The translations under genes were made by a program, and so were the position numbers. From Modestobacter sp. (lineage in GTDB: Bacteria; Actinomycetota; Actinomycetes; Mycobacteriales; Geodermatophilaceae), in contig JAOPWO010000028.1 in the NCBI GenBank assembly GCA_025965635.1, forward strand, positions 1-6,342: 6,342 nucleotides of DNA. Direction: 5' to 3'. Below, one piece after another: positions 1 to 5,627 of this stretch (position 1 is its first letter; the number at the start of each line of letters is the position of its first letter). The notes beneath the pieces were generated by a model that ran no database searches, had not been told where the DNA came from, and worked only from the letters and a program-made list of their open reading frames with translations.

Positions 1-660
1 CACCGGCCGACGTGCCGTGGCGAGCGCCTCGGCCGCCGCGGTCAGGTCGGCCGGCGCGGTCTCGGTGGCCCGACGCGGGACCCCGGCGGACGCCGGCCGG
101 GCCGGCTCCTCCCCCGCGGGCAGCAGATCGATGCCCACCGGCACCACGAAGACGACGGCGCGCGACTCGGCGACGGCCAGGTCGTGCGCCCTGACGAGGT
201 CGACGGCGGCCGTCCCGGCCGTCGCCCGGACCACCGGGATGCCCAGCGGGTCGAGCAGCAGCGCCGGGTCCAGGCCCTGCACGCCGGCGGCGAACGGCGC
301 CTGCCGGGCGGACAGCGTGGAGGAGTCCGAGGTGATCAGCACGATCGCCGAGCGGGCCCGGTCGGCGGTGAGCAGCGCGGTGATCGTGTTGGTGAAACCC
401 GGCCCCTGGGTCACGGTGCACCAGCCCACCCCGCCGGTGACCCGGGTCCAGCCGTCGGCCGCGCCGATCGCGCCGTTCTCGTGCCGCAGGTGGTGCACCG
501 CGACGCCGTGCCCGGTGGACAGGTGGTGGATGAGCCGGAGATTGCCCGCCCCCATCAGGGTGAACAGGTCGGTCATGCCCAGCTCCGCCATCGTGCCGGC
601 GAGCTGCTCGACGACCGTGGTGGTCGGGGCGGGTGCGGAGGCGCGCTCGGTCGTCGTCAC
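1..660 (-). CDS. ThDP-dependent enzyme, acetolactate synthase/benzoylformate decarboxylase superfamily (N-terminal part; 3' end beyond window)
   Basis: This is the N-terminal ThDP-binding (PYR) domain and the start of the linker to the middle domain, 220 codons, still open at the left edge. Family hallmarks are visible. HENGAIGAADGWTRVTG at residues 60-76 carries the Glu (E61) that activates the ThDP pyrimidine ring, and TQGPGFTN at 84-91 is the conserved GPG loop. Family members decarboxylate 2-oxo acids or carboligate aldehydes in the cytoplasm; full length is usually 530-600 residues, so more than half is missing here. The GTG start at 660 gives the usual short lead before the first helix (VEQLAGTMAELGM), but no clear Shine-Dalgarno precedes it. 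It starts 11 bp after the ATPase stop, so translational coupling is likely. Co-transcription with the importer suggests that it acts on the imported compound or its 2-oxo product. Which family member it is (decarboxylase, carboligase, sulfopyruvate- or sulfoacetaldehyde-type) cannot be decided without the C-terminal half. Confidence 0.88.
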   Translation of the reverse strand, partial: MTTTERASAPAPTTTVVEQLAGTMAELGMTDLFTLMGAGNLRLIHHLSTGHGVAVHHLRHENGAIGAADGWTRVTGGVGWCTVTQGPGFTNTITALLTADRARSAIVLITSDSSTLSARQAPFAAGVQGLDPALLLDPLGIPVVRATAGTAAVDLVRAHDLAVAESRAVVFVVPVGIDLLPAGEEPARPASAGVPRRATETAPADLTAAAEALATARRPV

Positions 661-671
661 GGGGTCGGCGG

Positions 672-1487
672 TCAGTGCGGCATGACCAGCGACAGCAGGT
701 GCCTGCGCAGCTCCAGGAACTCCTCGCTGGACCGCGTCGCCACCTGGTCGCGATCCCGGCCCAGCGGGACGGTCACGATCTCGCGCACCTTGCTGGGCGA
801 GCCGGACAGCACCACGATGCGGTCGGAGAGGTAGATCGCCTCGTCGATGTCGTGGGTGACCAGGACGACGGTGATGCCGGCCTCCTCGCGCACCTCGAGG
901 ATGAGGTCCTCGAGGTCGAAGCGGGTCTGCGCGTCGACCGAGGCGAACGGCTCGTCCATCAGCAGCAGGTCGGGCTTGTAGGACAGCGTGCGGGCGATCG
1001 CCACCCGCTGCTGCATGCCGCCGGACAGCTGCCACGGGTACTGCTTCTCCACGTGGCCCAGGCCCACCTCGGTGAGCACCTCGTTGACCCGCTTGGTGCG
1101 CTCTTCCCTGCCGACACCGCGGGCCTTCAGCGGCAGGGCGATGTTGCTGCCGTTGGTGAACCACGGGAACAGCGACCGGCCGTAGTCCTGGAAGACCACG
1201 CCGAGCTGGTCGGGGACCTCGGTGAGCGCCGTCCCCTCGAACTGCACGGTGCCGCGGGTGGGCGCCGACAGCCCGGAGATGCAGCGCAGCAGGGTCGTCT
1301 TGCCGGCACCGCTGGGCCCGACGATGCAGACGAACTCGCCCTTGACCACGTCGAACGTGACGTCGTCGATGGCCATCCGCTCGTCCGGGCGGCCGACGTT
1401 GAAGACCTTCCGCAGGCCGGCGACGTCGAGGACCGGCGGACCGGCTGGGGTGGCGCCGGCGGCGTGCGCGCCGAGGGTCTGGGTCAT
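672..1487 (-). CDS. ABC importer ATP-binding subunit, nitrate/sulfonate/taurine type (SsuB/TauB-like)
   Basis: This 271-residue cytoplasmic ATPase powers the importer encoded just upstream. All nucleotide-binding motifs are intact: Walker A GPSGAGKTT at 57-65, Q-loop Gln100 (VVFQDYG), signature LSGGMQQR at 154-161, Walker B LLLMDEP at 174-180, D-loop SVDA at 183-186 and switch His212 (VTHD). The IVGPSGAGKTTLLRCISGL and LFPW motifs, and the length, fit the SsuB/TauB/NrtD group rather than sugar or peptide importers. Residues 1-18 (rich in Ala, Gly and Pro) are an extension before the first strand. The ATG at 1487 has GGAGA seven bases upstream (1495-1499) and was chosen for that. The gene starts 34 bp after the second permease and ends 11 bp before the ThDP enzyme. 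Substrate cannot be inferred from an ATPase; the family assignment is firm. Confidence 0.95.
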   Translation of the reverse strand: MTQTLGAHAAGATPAGPPVLDVAGLRKVFNVGRPDERMAIDDVTFDVVKGEFVCIVGPSGAGKTTLLRCISGLSAPTRGTVQFEGTALTEVPDQLGVVFQDYGRSLFPWFTNGSNIALPLKARGVGREERTKRVNEVLTEVGLGHVEKQYPWQLSGGMQQRVAIARTLSYKPDLLLMDEPFASVDAQTRFDLEDLILEVREEAGITVVLVTHDIDEAIYLSDRIVVLSGSPSKVREIVTVPLGRDRDQVATRSSEEFLELRRHLLSLVMPH

Positions 1488-1521
1488 GCCGTGTTCTCCG
1501 ATTCCGTGCGGGGAGGGGTGC

Positions 1522-2463
1522 TCAGGCCTTGTCGGTACCGACGGCGCGGGAGCCGTGGTACCAGCCGAGCAACCGGTGCTCGGCGAAGACGAACAGGTAG
1601 TTGAGCAGCGTGCCCAGGACCGACAGCACGACGATGCCGCTCCACATCGTGACGATGGCGAAGACCGTCTGGGCGTAGAGGATGAAGTACCCGATCCCCT
1701 CGGAGGCAGCGATCATCTCGCTGACGACCATCAGGATGATCGAGACCTGCAGGCTGGCCCGTAGACCCGCGGCGATCTGCGGGGACGCGCCCGGCAACAC
1801 GACCGCGGTCACAGTGCGCAGCGAGCTGAACTTCATGGCCCGGGCGGTGTCGAACTTGACCTGGTCGATGCCGCGCATGCCGTCGAGGGTGTTCAGCAGC
1901 GCCGGCCAGGTCGCGCCGAAGGCGATCAGCGCGACCTGCCGGGCCTCGCCGAGGCCGAAGAGCGCGATCATCGCCGGCAGCAGCGCGGGGGCGGGCAGCA
2001 CGTACAGGAAGTAGACGATCGGGTTGGTGCCCTTGCGGAGCACCGGCAGGCGCCACAGCAACGCCCCGCCGAGCACGCCCAGCAGCGAGCCGCCGATGAA
2101 CCCGAGGGCCAGGTGGCGGAGGCTGGGCCAGAGCTGGGTCTTGGCATCGCCGATGACCCACTCGTCCCAGACCGACTGCAGGATCACCTGCAACGGCGGG
2201 AAGTACGGCGAGGTGCTGTTGGCCGACAGGAACCACCAGCCGACCAGCAGGACGACGGGCAGCCAGAGGGCGAGCAGCAGGTTGCGGCCGCGGTTCCGCC
2301 GCCCGGCCGCCCGGCGACCGGGCGTGGCGGTGACCTGCGTGCTCGGCACGTCGGTGACGGCGACGGCGACGGCGTCGCCGACCCCGGCCCCGCCGGCGGA
2401 CGCCGAGCCGGGGCTGCCGCCGTCGCGTCCCGCCGCGGTGCTGCCGGTCGTCGCGGTGGTCAT
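1522..2463 (-). CDS. ABC importer permease 2, SsuC/TauC-like (BPD_transp_1), with long N-terminal extension
   Basis: This is an inner-membrane permease of 313 residues. A helix at about 61-80 (LLLALWLPVVLLVGWWF) is followed by the permease domain, with further hydrophobic segments near 119-136, 149-170, 176-195, 236-253 and 275-295. The EAA loop that docks on the ATPase is DTARAMKFSSLRTVTAVVLP at 205-224. Its ATG lies within the ATGA that ends permease 1 (4-bp overlap), so the two should be translationally coupled and made in similar amounts. The first 50 residues are a low-complexity Ala/Gly/Thr/Val tail followed by a basic patch (GRRAAGRRNRGR, 49-60). SsuC proteins are normally 250-280 residues, so this tail is additional and presumably cytoplasmic under the positive-inside rule. 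It is clearly different in sequence from permease 1, which implies a heterodimeric membrane channel. Substrate is unknown. Confidence 0.93.
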   Translation of the reverse strand: MTTATTGSTAAGRDGGSPGSASAGGAGVGDAVAVAVTDVPSTQVTATPGRRAAGRRNRGRNLLLALWLPVVLLVGWWFLSANSTSPYFPPLQVILQSVWDEWVIGDAKTQLWPSLRHLALGFIGGSLLGVLGGALLWRLPVLRKGTNPIVYFLYVLPAPALLPAMIALFGLGEARQVALIAFGATWPALLNTLDGMRGIDQVKFDTARAMKFSSLRTVTAVVLPGASPQIAAGLRASLQVSIILMVVSEMIAASEGIGYFILYAQTVFAIVTMWSGIVVLSVLGTLLNYLFVFAEHRLLGWYHGSRAVGTDKA

Positions 2464-3269
2464 CGTGCCCCCAGCTCGTTGTCCTTGGCGTTGCGCTGGC
2501 TCTCGTGCCAGTGCATGGCCCTCTTCTCGACCAGGAAGAACGCCCCGGTGAGGACGATGCCCAGCAGGCCGGAGACCAGGATGTAGGCGTACATCGTCGG
2601 GTAGGAGGTCACTCCGGCGTTGCGGGCGAACAGGATGGCCCGGCCGATCCCCTCGGCGCCGCCGACCAGCTCGGCGACGACGGAGAGGATCAGCGCGCTG
2701 GCCGAGGCGATCCGCAGGCCGGTCGCCATGTAGGGCGAGGCGCTGGGGATCGTGACGGTGAGGAAGCGGCGCACACCGCCCACCCCGAGCACGCGGGCGG
2801 TGTCGCGGACGGTGGGGTCGATGGACCGGACGCCGTAGACGACCTGGATGACCAGCGGCCAGAAGGCGCCGAAGGCGACGAGGAAGACCTTCATGTCCAG
2901 CGTGGAGCCCAGCACCAGGATGACCAGGGGCAGGATCGCGATGGCCGGGATGGCCTTGAACAGCTCGATCACGCTGGCCGCGCTGCGGAAGGCGACGTCG
3001 TTGGCCGCCAGCGCCGAACCGATGACGACAGCCAGCACGGTGGCCAGCAGCAGGCCGATCGCCCAGCCCTGCAGGGTGGCGCCGACGGCGGACCACAGCG
3101 CCTCGGTGCCCAGAGCGGTGCCCAGTGCCTGCAGCGTGGCGGTCATGGTCGGGAACTGGTCGGGGCGGAACAGCCCGGAGACCGTCACCGCCTGCCAGGA
3201 GGCGAGGACCAGCGCGAGAGTGACGAGCGGGACCACGGCCGCCCGGGTGTACGTCGCGAACACCTGCAT
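2460..3269 (-). CDS. ABC importer permease 1, SsuC/TauC-like (BPD_transp_1)
   Basis: This inner-membrane permease has 269 residues, the normal length for the SsuC/TauC/NrtB group. Hydrophobic segments lie near 11-32, 65-88, 107-121, 128-146, 186-202 and 226-247. The ATPase-docking EAA loop is DTARVLGVGGVRRFLTVTIP at 156-175. The segment FKAIPAIAILPLVILVLG (104-121) corresponds to the F/LRPIPxxAxxPL segment typical of this group. The ATG at 3269 was taken because it places the first membrane helix about ten residues in. The only upstream Shine-Dalgarno-like match is GAGG about ten bases away, which is weak. The gene begins 111 bp after the binding-protein gene, across a strong hairpin, and ends overlapping permease 2 by four bases. 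It should pair with permease 2 and bind two copies of the ATPase. Confidence 0.94.
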   Translation of the reverse strand: MQVFATYTRAAVVPLVTLALVLASWQAVTVSGLFRPDQFPTMTATLQALGTALGTEALWSAVGATLQGWAIGLLLATVLAVVIGSALAANDVAFRSAASVIELFKAIPAIAILPLVILVLGSTLDMKVFLVAFGAFWPLVIQVVYGVRSIDPTVRDTARVLGVGGVRRFLTVTIPSASPYMATGLRIASASALILSVVAELVGGAEGIGRAILFARNAGVTSYPTMYAYILVSGLLGIVLTGAFFLVEKRAMHWHESQRNAKDNELGAR

Positions 3270-3341
3270 CTGCTCAGAACCTCATCGTCGGTGGACCTGC
3301 GATGTACCGGGGGGATGCGCTCCACGCCCGGTGGACGAGTG

Positions 3342-3374
3342 CCGGGGCGGGCCGGCCGGACCGGCCCGCCCCGG
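3342..3374 (-). terminator. 14-bp GC stem-loop between binding-protein and permease genes (attenuator/partial terminator)
   Basis: A perfect inverted repeat has arms CCGGGGCGGGCCGG (3342-3355) and its exact complement (3361-3374), separated by a 5-base loop. It starts six bases after the binding-protein stop codon. There is no U-tract, which is common for actinobacterial stem-loop terminators. Inside an importer operon such a hairpin usually lets the binding protein be made in excess over the membrane subunits, by partial termination or by protecting the upstream mRNA from 3' decay. The structure is plain in the sequence; its role is inferred. Confidence 0.75.
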
Positions 3375-3380
3375 ACCGGG

Positions 3381-4388
3381 TCACAGCTCGAGTGCCGGCG
3401 CCCAGATGTACTCGCTGACCTCGGGGGTGTCCTTGAGGCCGGCGTACTTCTTCATCATCCCCTGGACGGTCTCGAACCCGTCGGTGTCGAGCTCGGGCGA
3501 GCAGGTGGTGCACCAGGTCGCCGCCTGGGCCGCCTCCGGGGTGAGACCCAGGTTCTCGATCAGGGTCTGCTTGCCCTCGTCGACGTGCTCGGCGGCGTAC
3601 TTCTGCGACTCGACCATGGCCTCGGCGAAGCCGCGGACGGCCTCCTCGTTCTCGGCGATCGTCTGCTCGCTGGTGGTGAAGAGGCCGACGGCGGAGTCGG
3701 CGAACAGCTCCACGTTCGGCTTGGCGATCACCGTGCCGCCGCTGGCCACCGCCTCGGCGATGAACGGGCTCTGCACCACCGCGGCGTCCACGTCACCGGC
3801 GGCGAGCGCGGCCGGCATCTGGCCGAAGGGCATCTGCACCAGCGTGATGGTGCTCACGTCGACGCCCTCGCGGTCGGCGAGCTCCTGCGCCGCGAGCGTG
3901 TTCAGCGACGCCAGCCCGATGACGCCGAGGGTCCTGCCGCCCAGGTCGCCGGGGCCGGCGATCCCCGAGTGCGGGCCGGCGACGAGGGCGTTGCCCTCCT
4001 CCGGCGCCTCATCGGCGCGCTGCTGCCCGTCGACCGTGGAGACGGCGCGGATGGGGATGTTGTTGGCGTGGGCGTTGATGACGTGGACGACGGTCGCGAA
4101 CCCGAAGTCGTACTGCCCGCTGGCGACGCCGGAGATGATCGCGGCGACGTCGGTCTGCGGCACGAACTCGAGCTGCAGACCGTGCTCCTCGAAGATCTTC
4201 TTCTCGTTGCCGAGGAAGAGCGGAGCGTCCTGCGCCGCGGGGTTGTAGCTGACCGTGACAGTGGTCAGGCCACCCTCGTCGGGTGCGGCGGACGTCCCTC
4301 CCTCGTCGGAGGACCCACAGCCGGTCGCAGTGAACAGCACGGCTGCGCCGGCTGCGGCGGCGCGGGTGAGGCGGCGACCATTCTTCAC
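3381..4388 (-). CDS. ABC importer substrate-binding lipoprotein, NMT1/SsuA/TauA-like
   Basis: This 335-residue extracellular lipoprotein should capture the substrate and deliver it to the permeases. It starts with a lipoprotein signal: basic KNGRR, a hydrophobic stretch and the lipobox FTATG-C with the lipidated Cys24. A Ser/Asp/Gly-rich tether (25-42) follows. The mature part has the NMT1/THI5-like fold pattern: VSYNPAAQDAPLFLGNEKKIF near 47-67, the VASGQYDFGFATV segment, GRTLGVIGLASLNTLAAQELA at the interlobe hinge, and AALAAGDVDAAVVQSPF. The start is GTG at 4388, with GGAAGG nine bases upstream (4398-4403). An unusual CXXC (Cys293-Thr-Thr-Cys296) lies in the C-terminal part; binding proteins of this group rarely have cysteines there. 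Relatives bind aliphatic sulfonates, taurine, nitrate, bicarbonate, pyrimidine precursors or aromatic carboxylates, so the ligand stays open. It is the first gene of the importer operon and follows a 198-bp regulatory gap. Confidence 0.92.
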   Translation of the reverse strand: MKNGRRLTRAAAAGAAVLFTATGCGSSDEGGTSAAPDEGGLTTVTVSYNPAAQDAPLFLGNEKKIFEEHGLQLEFVPQTDVAAIISGVASGQYDFGFATVVHVINAHANNIPIRAVSTVDGQQRADEAPEEGNALVAGPHSGIAGPGDLGGRTLGVIGLASLNTLAAQELADREGVDVSTITLVQMPFGQMPAALAAGDVDAAVVQSPFIAEAVASGGTVIAKPNVELFADSAVGLFTTSEQTIAENEEAVRGFAEAMVESQKYAAEHVDEGKQTLIENLGLTPEAAQAATWCTTCSPELDTDGFETVQGMMKKYAGLKDTPEVSEYIWAPALEL

Positions 4389-4397
4389 GTTGTTGCA

Positions 4398-4403
4398 CCT
4401 TCC
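4398..4403 (-). promoter_or_regulatory. Ribosome binding site of the binding-protein gene
   Basis: GGAAGG on the minus strand lies nine bases before the GTG at 4388. It supports GTG as the start, in preference to any downstream codon that would cut into the lipoprotein signal. Confidence 0.6.
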
Positions 4404-4421
4404 ATCGTCATTGATGCGGAT

Positions 4422-4446
4422 CGGTCGGGCCTGACCGGCGTCGGTC
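4422..4446 (-). other. Overlapping alternative hairpins in the leader of the importer operon
   Basis: Three alternating segments, CGGTC (4422-4426), GACCG (4433-4437) and CGGTC (4442-4446), let the middle one pair with either neighbour, giving loops of 6 or 4 bases. They sit in the gap upstream of the binding-protein ribosome binding site. Stems are only 5 bp, and chance pairing is common at this GC content, so a regulatory role is speculative. Confidence 0.25.
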
Positions 4447-4542
4447 GCCGTGCGGACATTCTTCGACCCCGCGCGTGTTCCGGGTCACGGTAGCTCGCGG
4501 ATCCATTCCGCATCCGACTCAGAAGTTGTCAGGTGATAACAC

Positions 4543-4558
4543 TGCGACACGTGTCGCA
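4543..4558. promoter_or_regulatory. Perfect 16-bp palindrome, candidate operator of the importer operon
   Basis: TGCGACACGTGTCGCA is a perfect palindrome with no spacer, centred between 4550 and 4551. The dyad extends further: GTGA at 4533-4536 and TCAC at 4565-4568 sit at exactly mirrored positions, giving a 36-bp interrupted symmetrical site. It lies 155 bp upstream of the binding-protein start and 28 bp past the LysR stop, in the longest gene-free stretch of the window. A weak promoter reading (CATTGT at 4558-4563, 16-base spacer, TGTTAT at 4536-4541 on the minus strand) would put the palindrome between -35 and -10, as for a repressor. A zero-spacer palindrome of this type suits a TetR- or GntR-like dimer better than a LysR T-N11-A box. 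Which protein binds is unknown. Confidence 0.6.
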
Positions 4559-4586
4559 CAATGGTCACGGAATGACATCGATGGGG

Positions 4587-5534
4587 TCAGGCGCGACCGC
4601 TCACGAGCCCGCCGGGAGCTGGCCGTGGTAGCAGTTCCGCGGCCCGGTCGGAGACGTGCTCCCAGGGCCGCAGCCGGAGGAAGTTCTCCAGCACGGTGGG
4701 CTTGGGGCCGGAGTGGTAGATCGCCCCGATGGTCAGCTTCGGGATGTCCCCCCGGATCGGCAGGTAGGCCACGTTCTGCTGCGCGGCCAGCCGCGCCGAG
4801 CTCGGCGCGAAGCCGACACCCAGTCCGCCGGCGACCAGACCGATGGCCACCCAGGTGCTGTTGACCTCGTGCGCCACCCGGGGGCTGAAGCCGGCCGTGT
4901 TGCAGGCCGACACGTAGTAGTCGTGCAGCTCCGGCTCCACCTTGCGGTCGATGAGGATCAGGTCCTCGTCGGCCAGGTCGGCGACCGTCACCGACTCCTG
5001 CCGGGTCAGCCGGTGCCCCTGTGGCACCGCCAGCAATACCGGCTCCTCGCTGATCACCTCGGTGGTCAGGTCGGGTCGGGGCTCGACCGGGAGCCGGGTG
5101 AACGCGAAGTGCAGGCTCCGGCTGGCGATCCGCTCGACGGTGGTCCGGCTCGTCGACTCCCCGATCGTCAGCTTCACGTCCGGGTAGTGCTGCCGGTACA
5201 CCAGCAGCGTGCGGGGCAGCAGGTCGGCCAGTGCGGGCTGGATGAACCCGATGGTGAGCCGGCCGACCTCCCCGCGGCTCACGGCCCGGGCGCGGCTCAC
5301 CGCCCCGTCGGCCTGGGCCAGCACCTCCAGCGCCTCCTCCAGGAAGACCGCGCCGGCCTCGGTGAGCGTCACGTGCCGGCGGTCCCGCTCCAGCAGCTGC
5401 ACGCCCAGCTCCTTCTCCAGCGCGCTGATCTGCTTGCTCAGCGCCGGCTGGACGATGTGGAGCTTCTCGGCGGCCCGGCGGAAGTGCAGCTCCTCGGCGA
5501 CCGAGACGAAGTAGCGCAGGTGTCGGAGCTCCAT
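4587..5534 (-). CDS. LysR-type transcriptional regulator (BenM/CatR-like group)
   Basis: This 315-residue cytoplasmic DNA-binding regulator has a typical LysR length. The N-terminal winged helix-turn-helix (1-60) reads MELRHLRYFVSVAEELHF, then AAEKLHIVQPALSKQISALEKELG (21-44) with the conserved A-A-L-x-Q-x-x-L-S pattern, and a wing ending in RRHVTLTEAG. A linker helix (about 62-86) leads to the two-lobed effector domain (about 91-295), including IGESTSRTTVERI and LHFAFTRLPV, the pattern of the BenM/CatM/CbnR group that senses aromatic or dicarboxylic intermediates. The serine often found at the effector-site GFxxSA position of that group is a proline here (GFIQPA, 97-101), so ligand preference may differ. 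The ATG at 5532-5534 has GAGGAGG six bases upstream (5541-5547). It lies on the same strand as its neighbours, between the hydrolase and the importer, instead of divergent to its target. Likely targets are the importer operon, the hydrolase/FAH genes, or both; this is inference from position. Confidence 0.94.
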   Translation of the reverse strand: MELRHLRYFVSVAEELHFRRAAEKLHIVQPALSKQISALEKELGVQLLERDRRHVTLTEAGAVFLEEALEVLAQADGAVSRARAVSRGEVGRLTIGFIQPALADLLPRTLLVYRQHYPDVKLTIGESTSRTTVERIASRSLHFAFTRLPVEPRPDLTTEVISEEPVLLAVPQGHRLTRQESVTVADLADEDLILIDRKVEPELHDYYVSACNTAGFSPRVAHEVNSTWVAIGLVAGGLGVGFAPSSARLAAQQNVAYLPIRGDIPKLTIGAIYHSGPKPTVLENFLRLRPWEHVSDRAAELLPRPAPGGLVSGRA

Positions 5535-5540
5535 CGCTCG

Positions 5541-5547
5541 CCTCCTC
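5541..5547 (-). promoter_or_regulatory. Strong ribosome binding site of the LysR gene
   Basis: GAGGAGG on the minus strand lies six bases before the ATG at 5534. It fixes the start and gives the regulator efficient translation independent of the upstream hydrolase. Confidence 0.75.
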
Positions 5548-5565
5548 GGGTGGGGTGGGTCGTGG

Positions 5566-5584
5566 CCGGAGCGGGTGGCTCCGG
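5566..5584 (-). other. 7-bp perfect hairpin between hydrolase and LysR genes
   Basis: CCGGAGC and GCTCCGG flank a 5-base loop, 44 bp past the hydrolase stop and 32 bp before the LysR start. There is no U-tract. It could be a weak terminator or processing site separating the two genes. Otherwise the 93-bp gap holds only the LysR ribosome binding site. Confidence 0.35.
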
Positions 5585-5627
5585 GGTGTGCGCGGCCGGG
5601 GCGTACGCCGCCGGGTGGGCCGCGGGC

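Noticed and set aside
17..685. Plus-strand open frame antisense to the ThDP enzyme
   Set aside because: The minus-strand reading has the HENGAIGAADG and GPGFTN family motifs; the plus-strand reading is Ala/Ser/Arg-rich with no motif.
2464..3096. Upstream extension of permease 2 to a 524-residue protein
   Set aside because: The added 211 residues are an out-of-frame reading of permease 1, rich in Arg and Pro. The ATG at 2463, in an ATGA overlap with the permease 1 stop, is the natural start.
672..4388. Naming the importer ssuABC or tauABC
   Set aside because: The family is clear, but no sulfonate or taurine monooxygenase gene is present, there are two permeases, and a ThDP enzyme is linked. 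A specific symbol would overstate substrate knowledge.
2505..4493. Very long plus-strand open frame of 662 codons, with another at 2848-4248
   Set aside because: It lies antisense to the binding-protein and permease 1 genes, which have clear family motifs. Its translation is rich in Gly, Arg, Asp and His repeats with no recognisable domain. Long antisense frames are expected at this GC content.
4504..4532. CTGACA as a -35 element for the importer operon (4527-4532, minus strand)
   Set aside because: CTGACA is close to the -35 consensus, but the hexamer 17 bases downstream is GGAATG, which does not fit TANNNT. No -10 at an acceptable distance was found.
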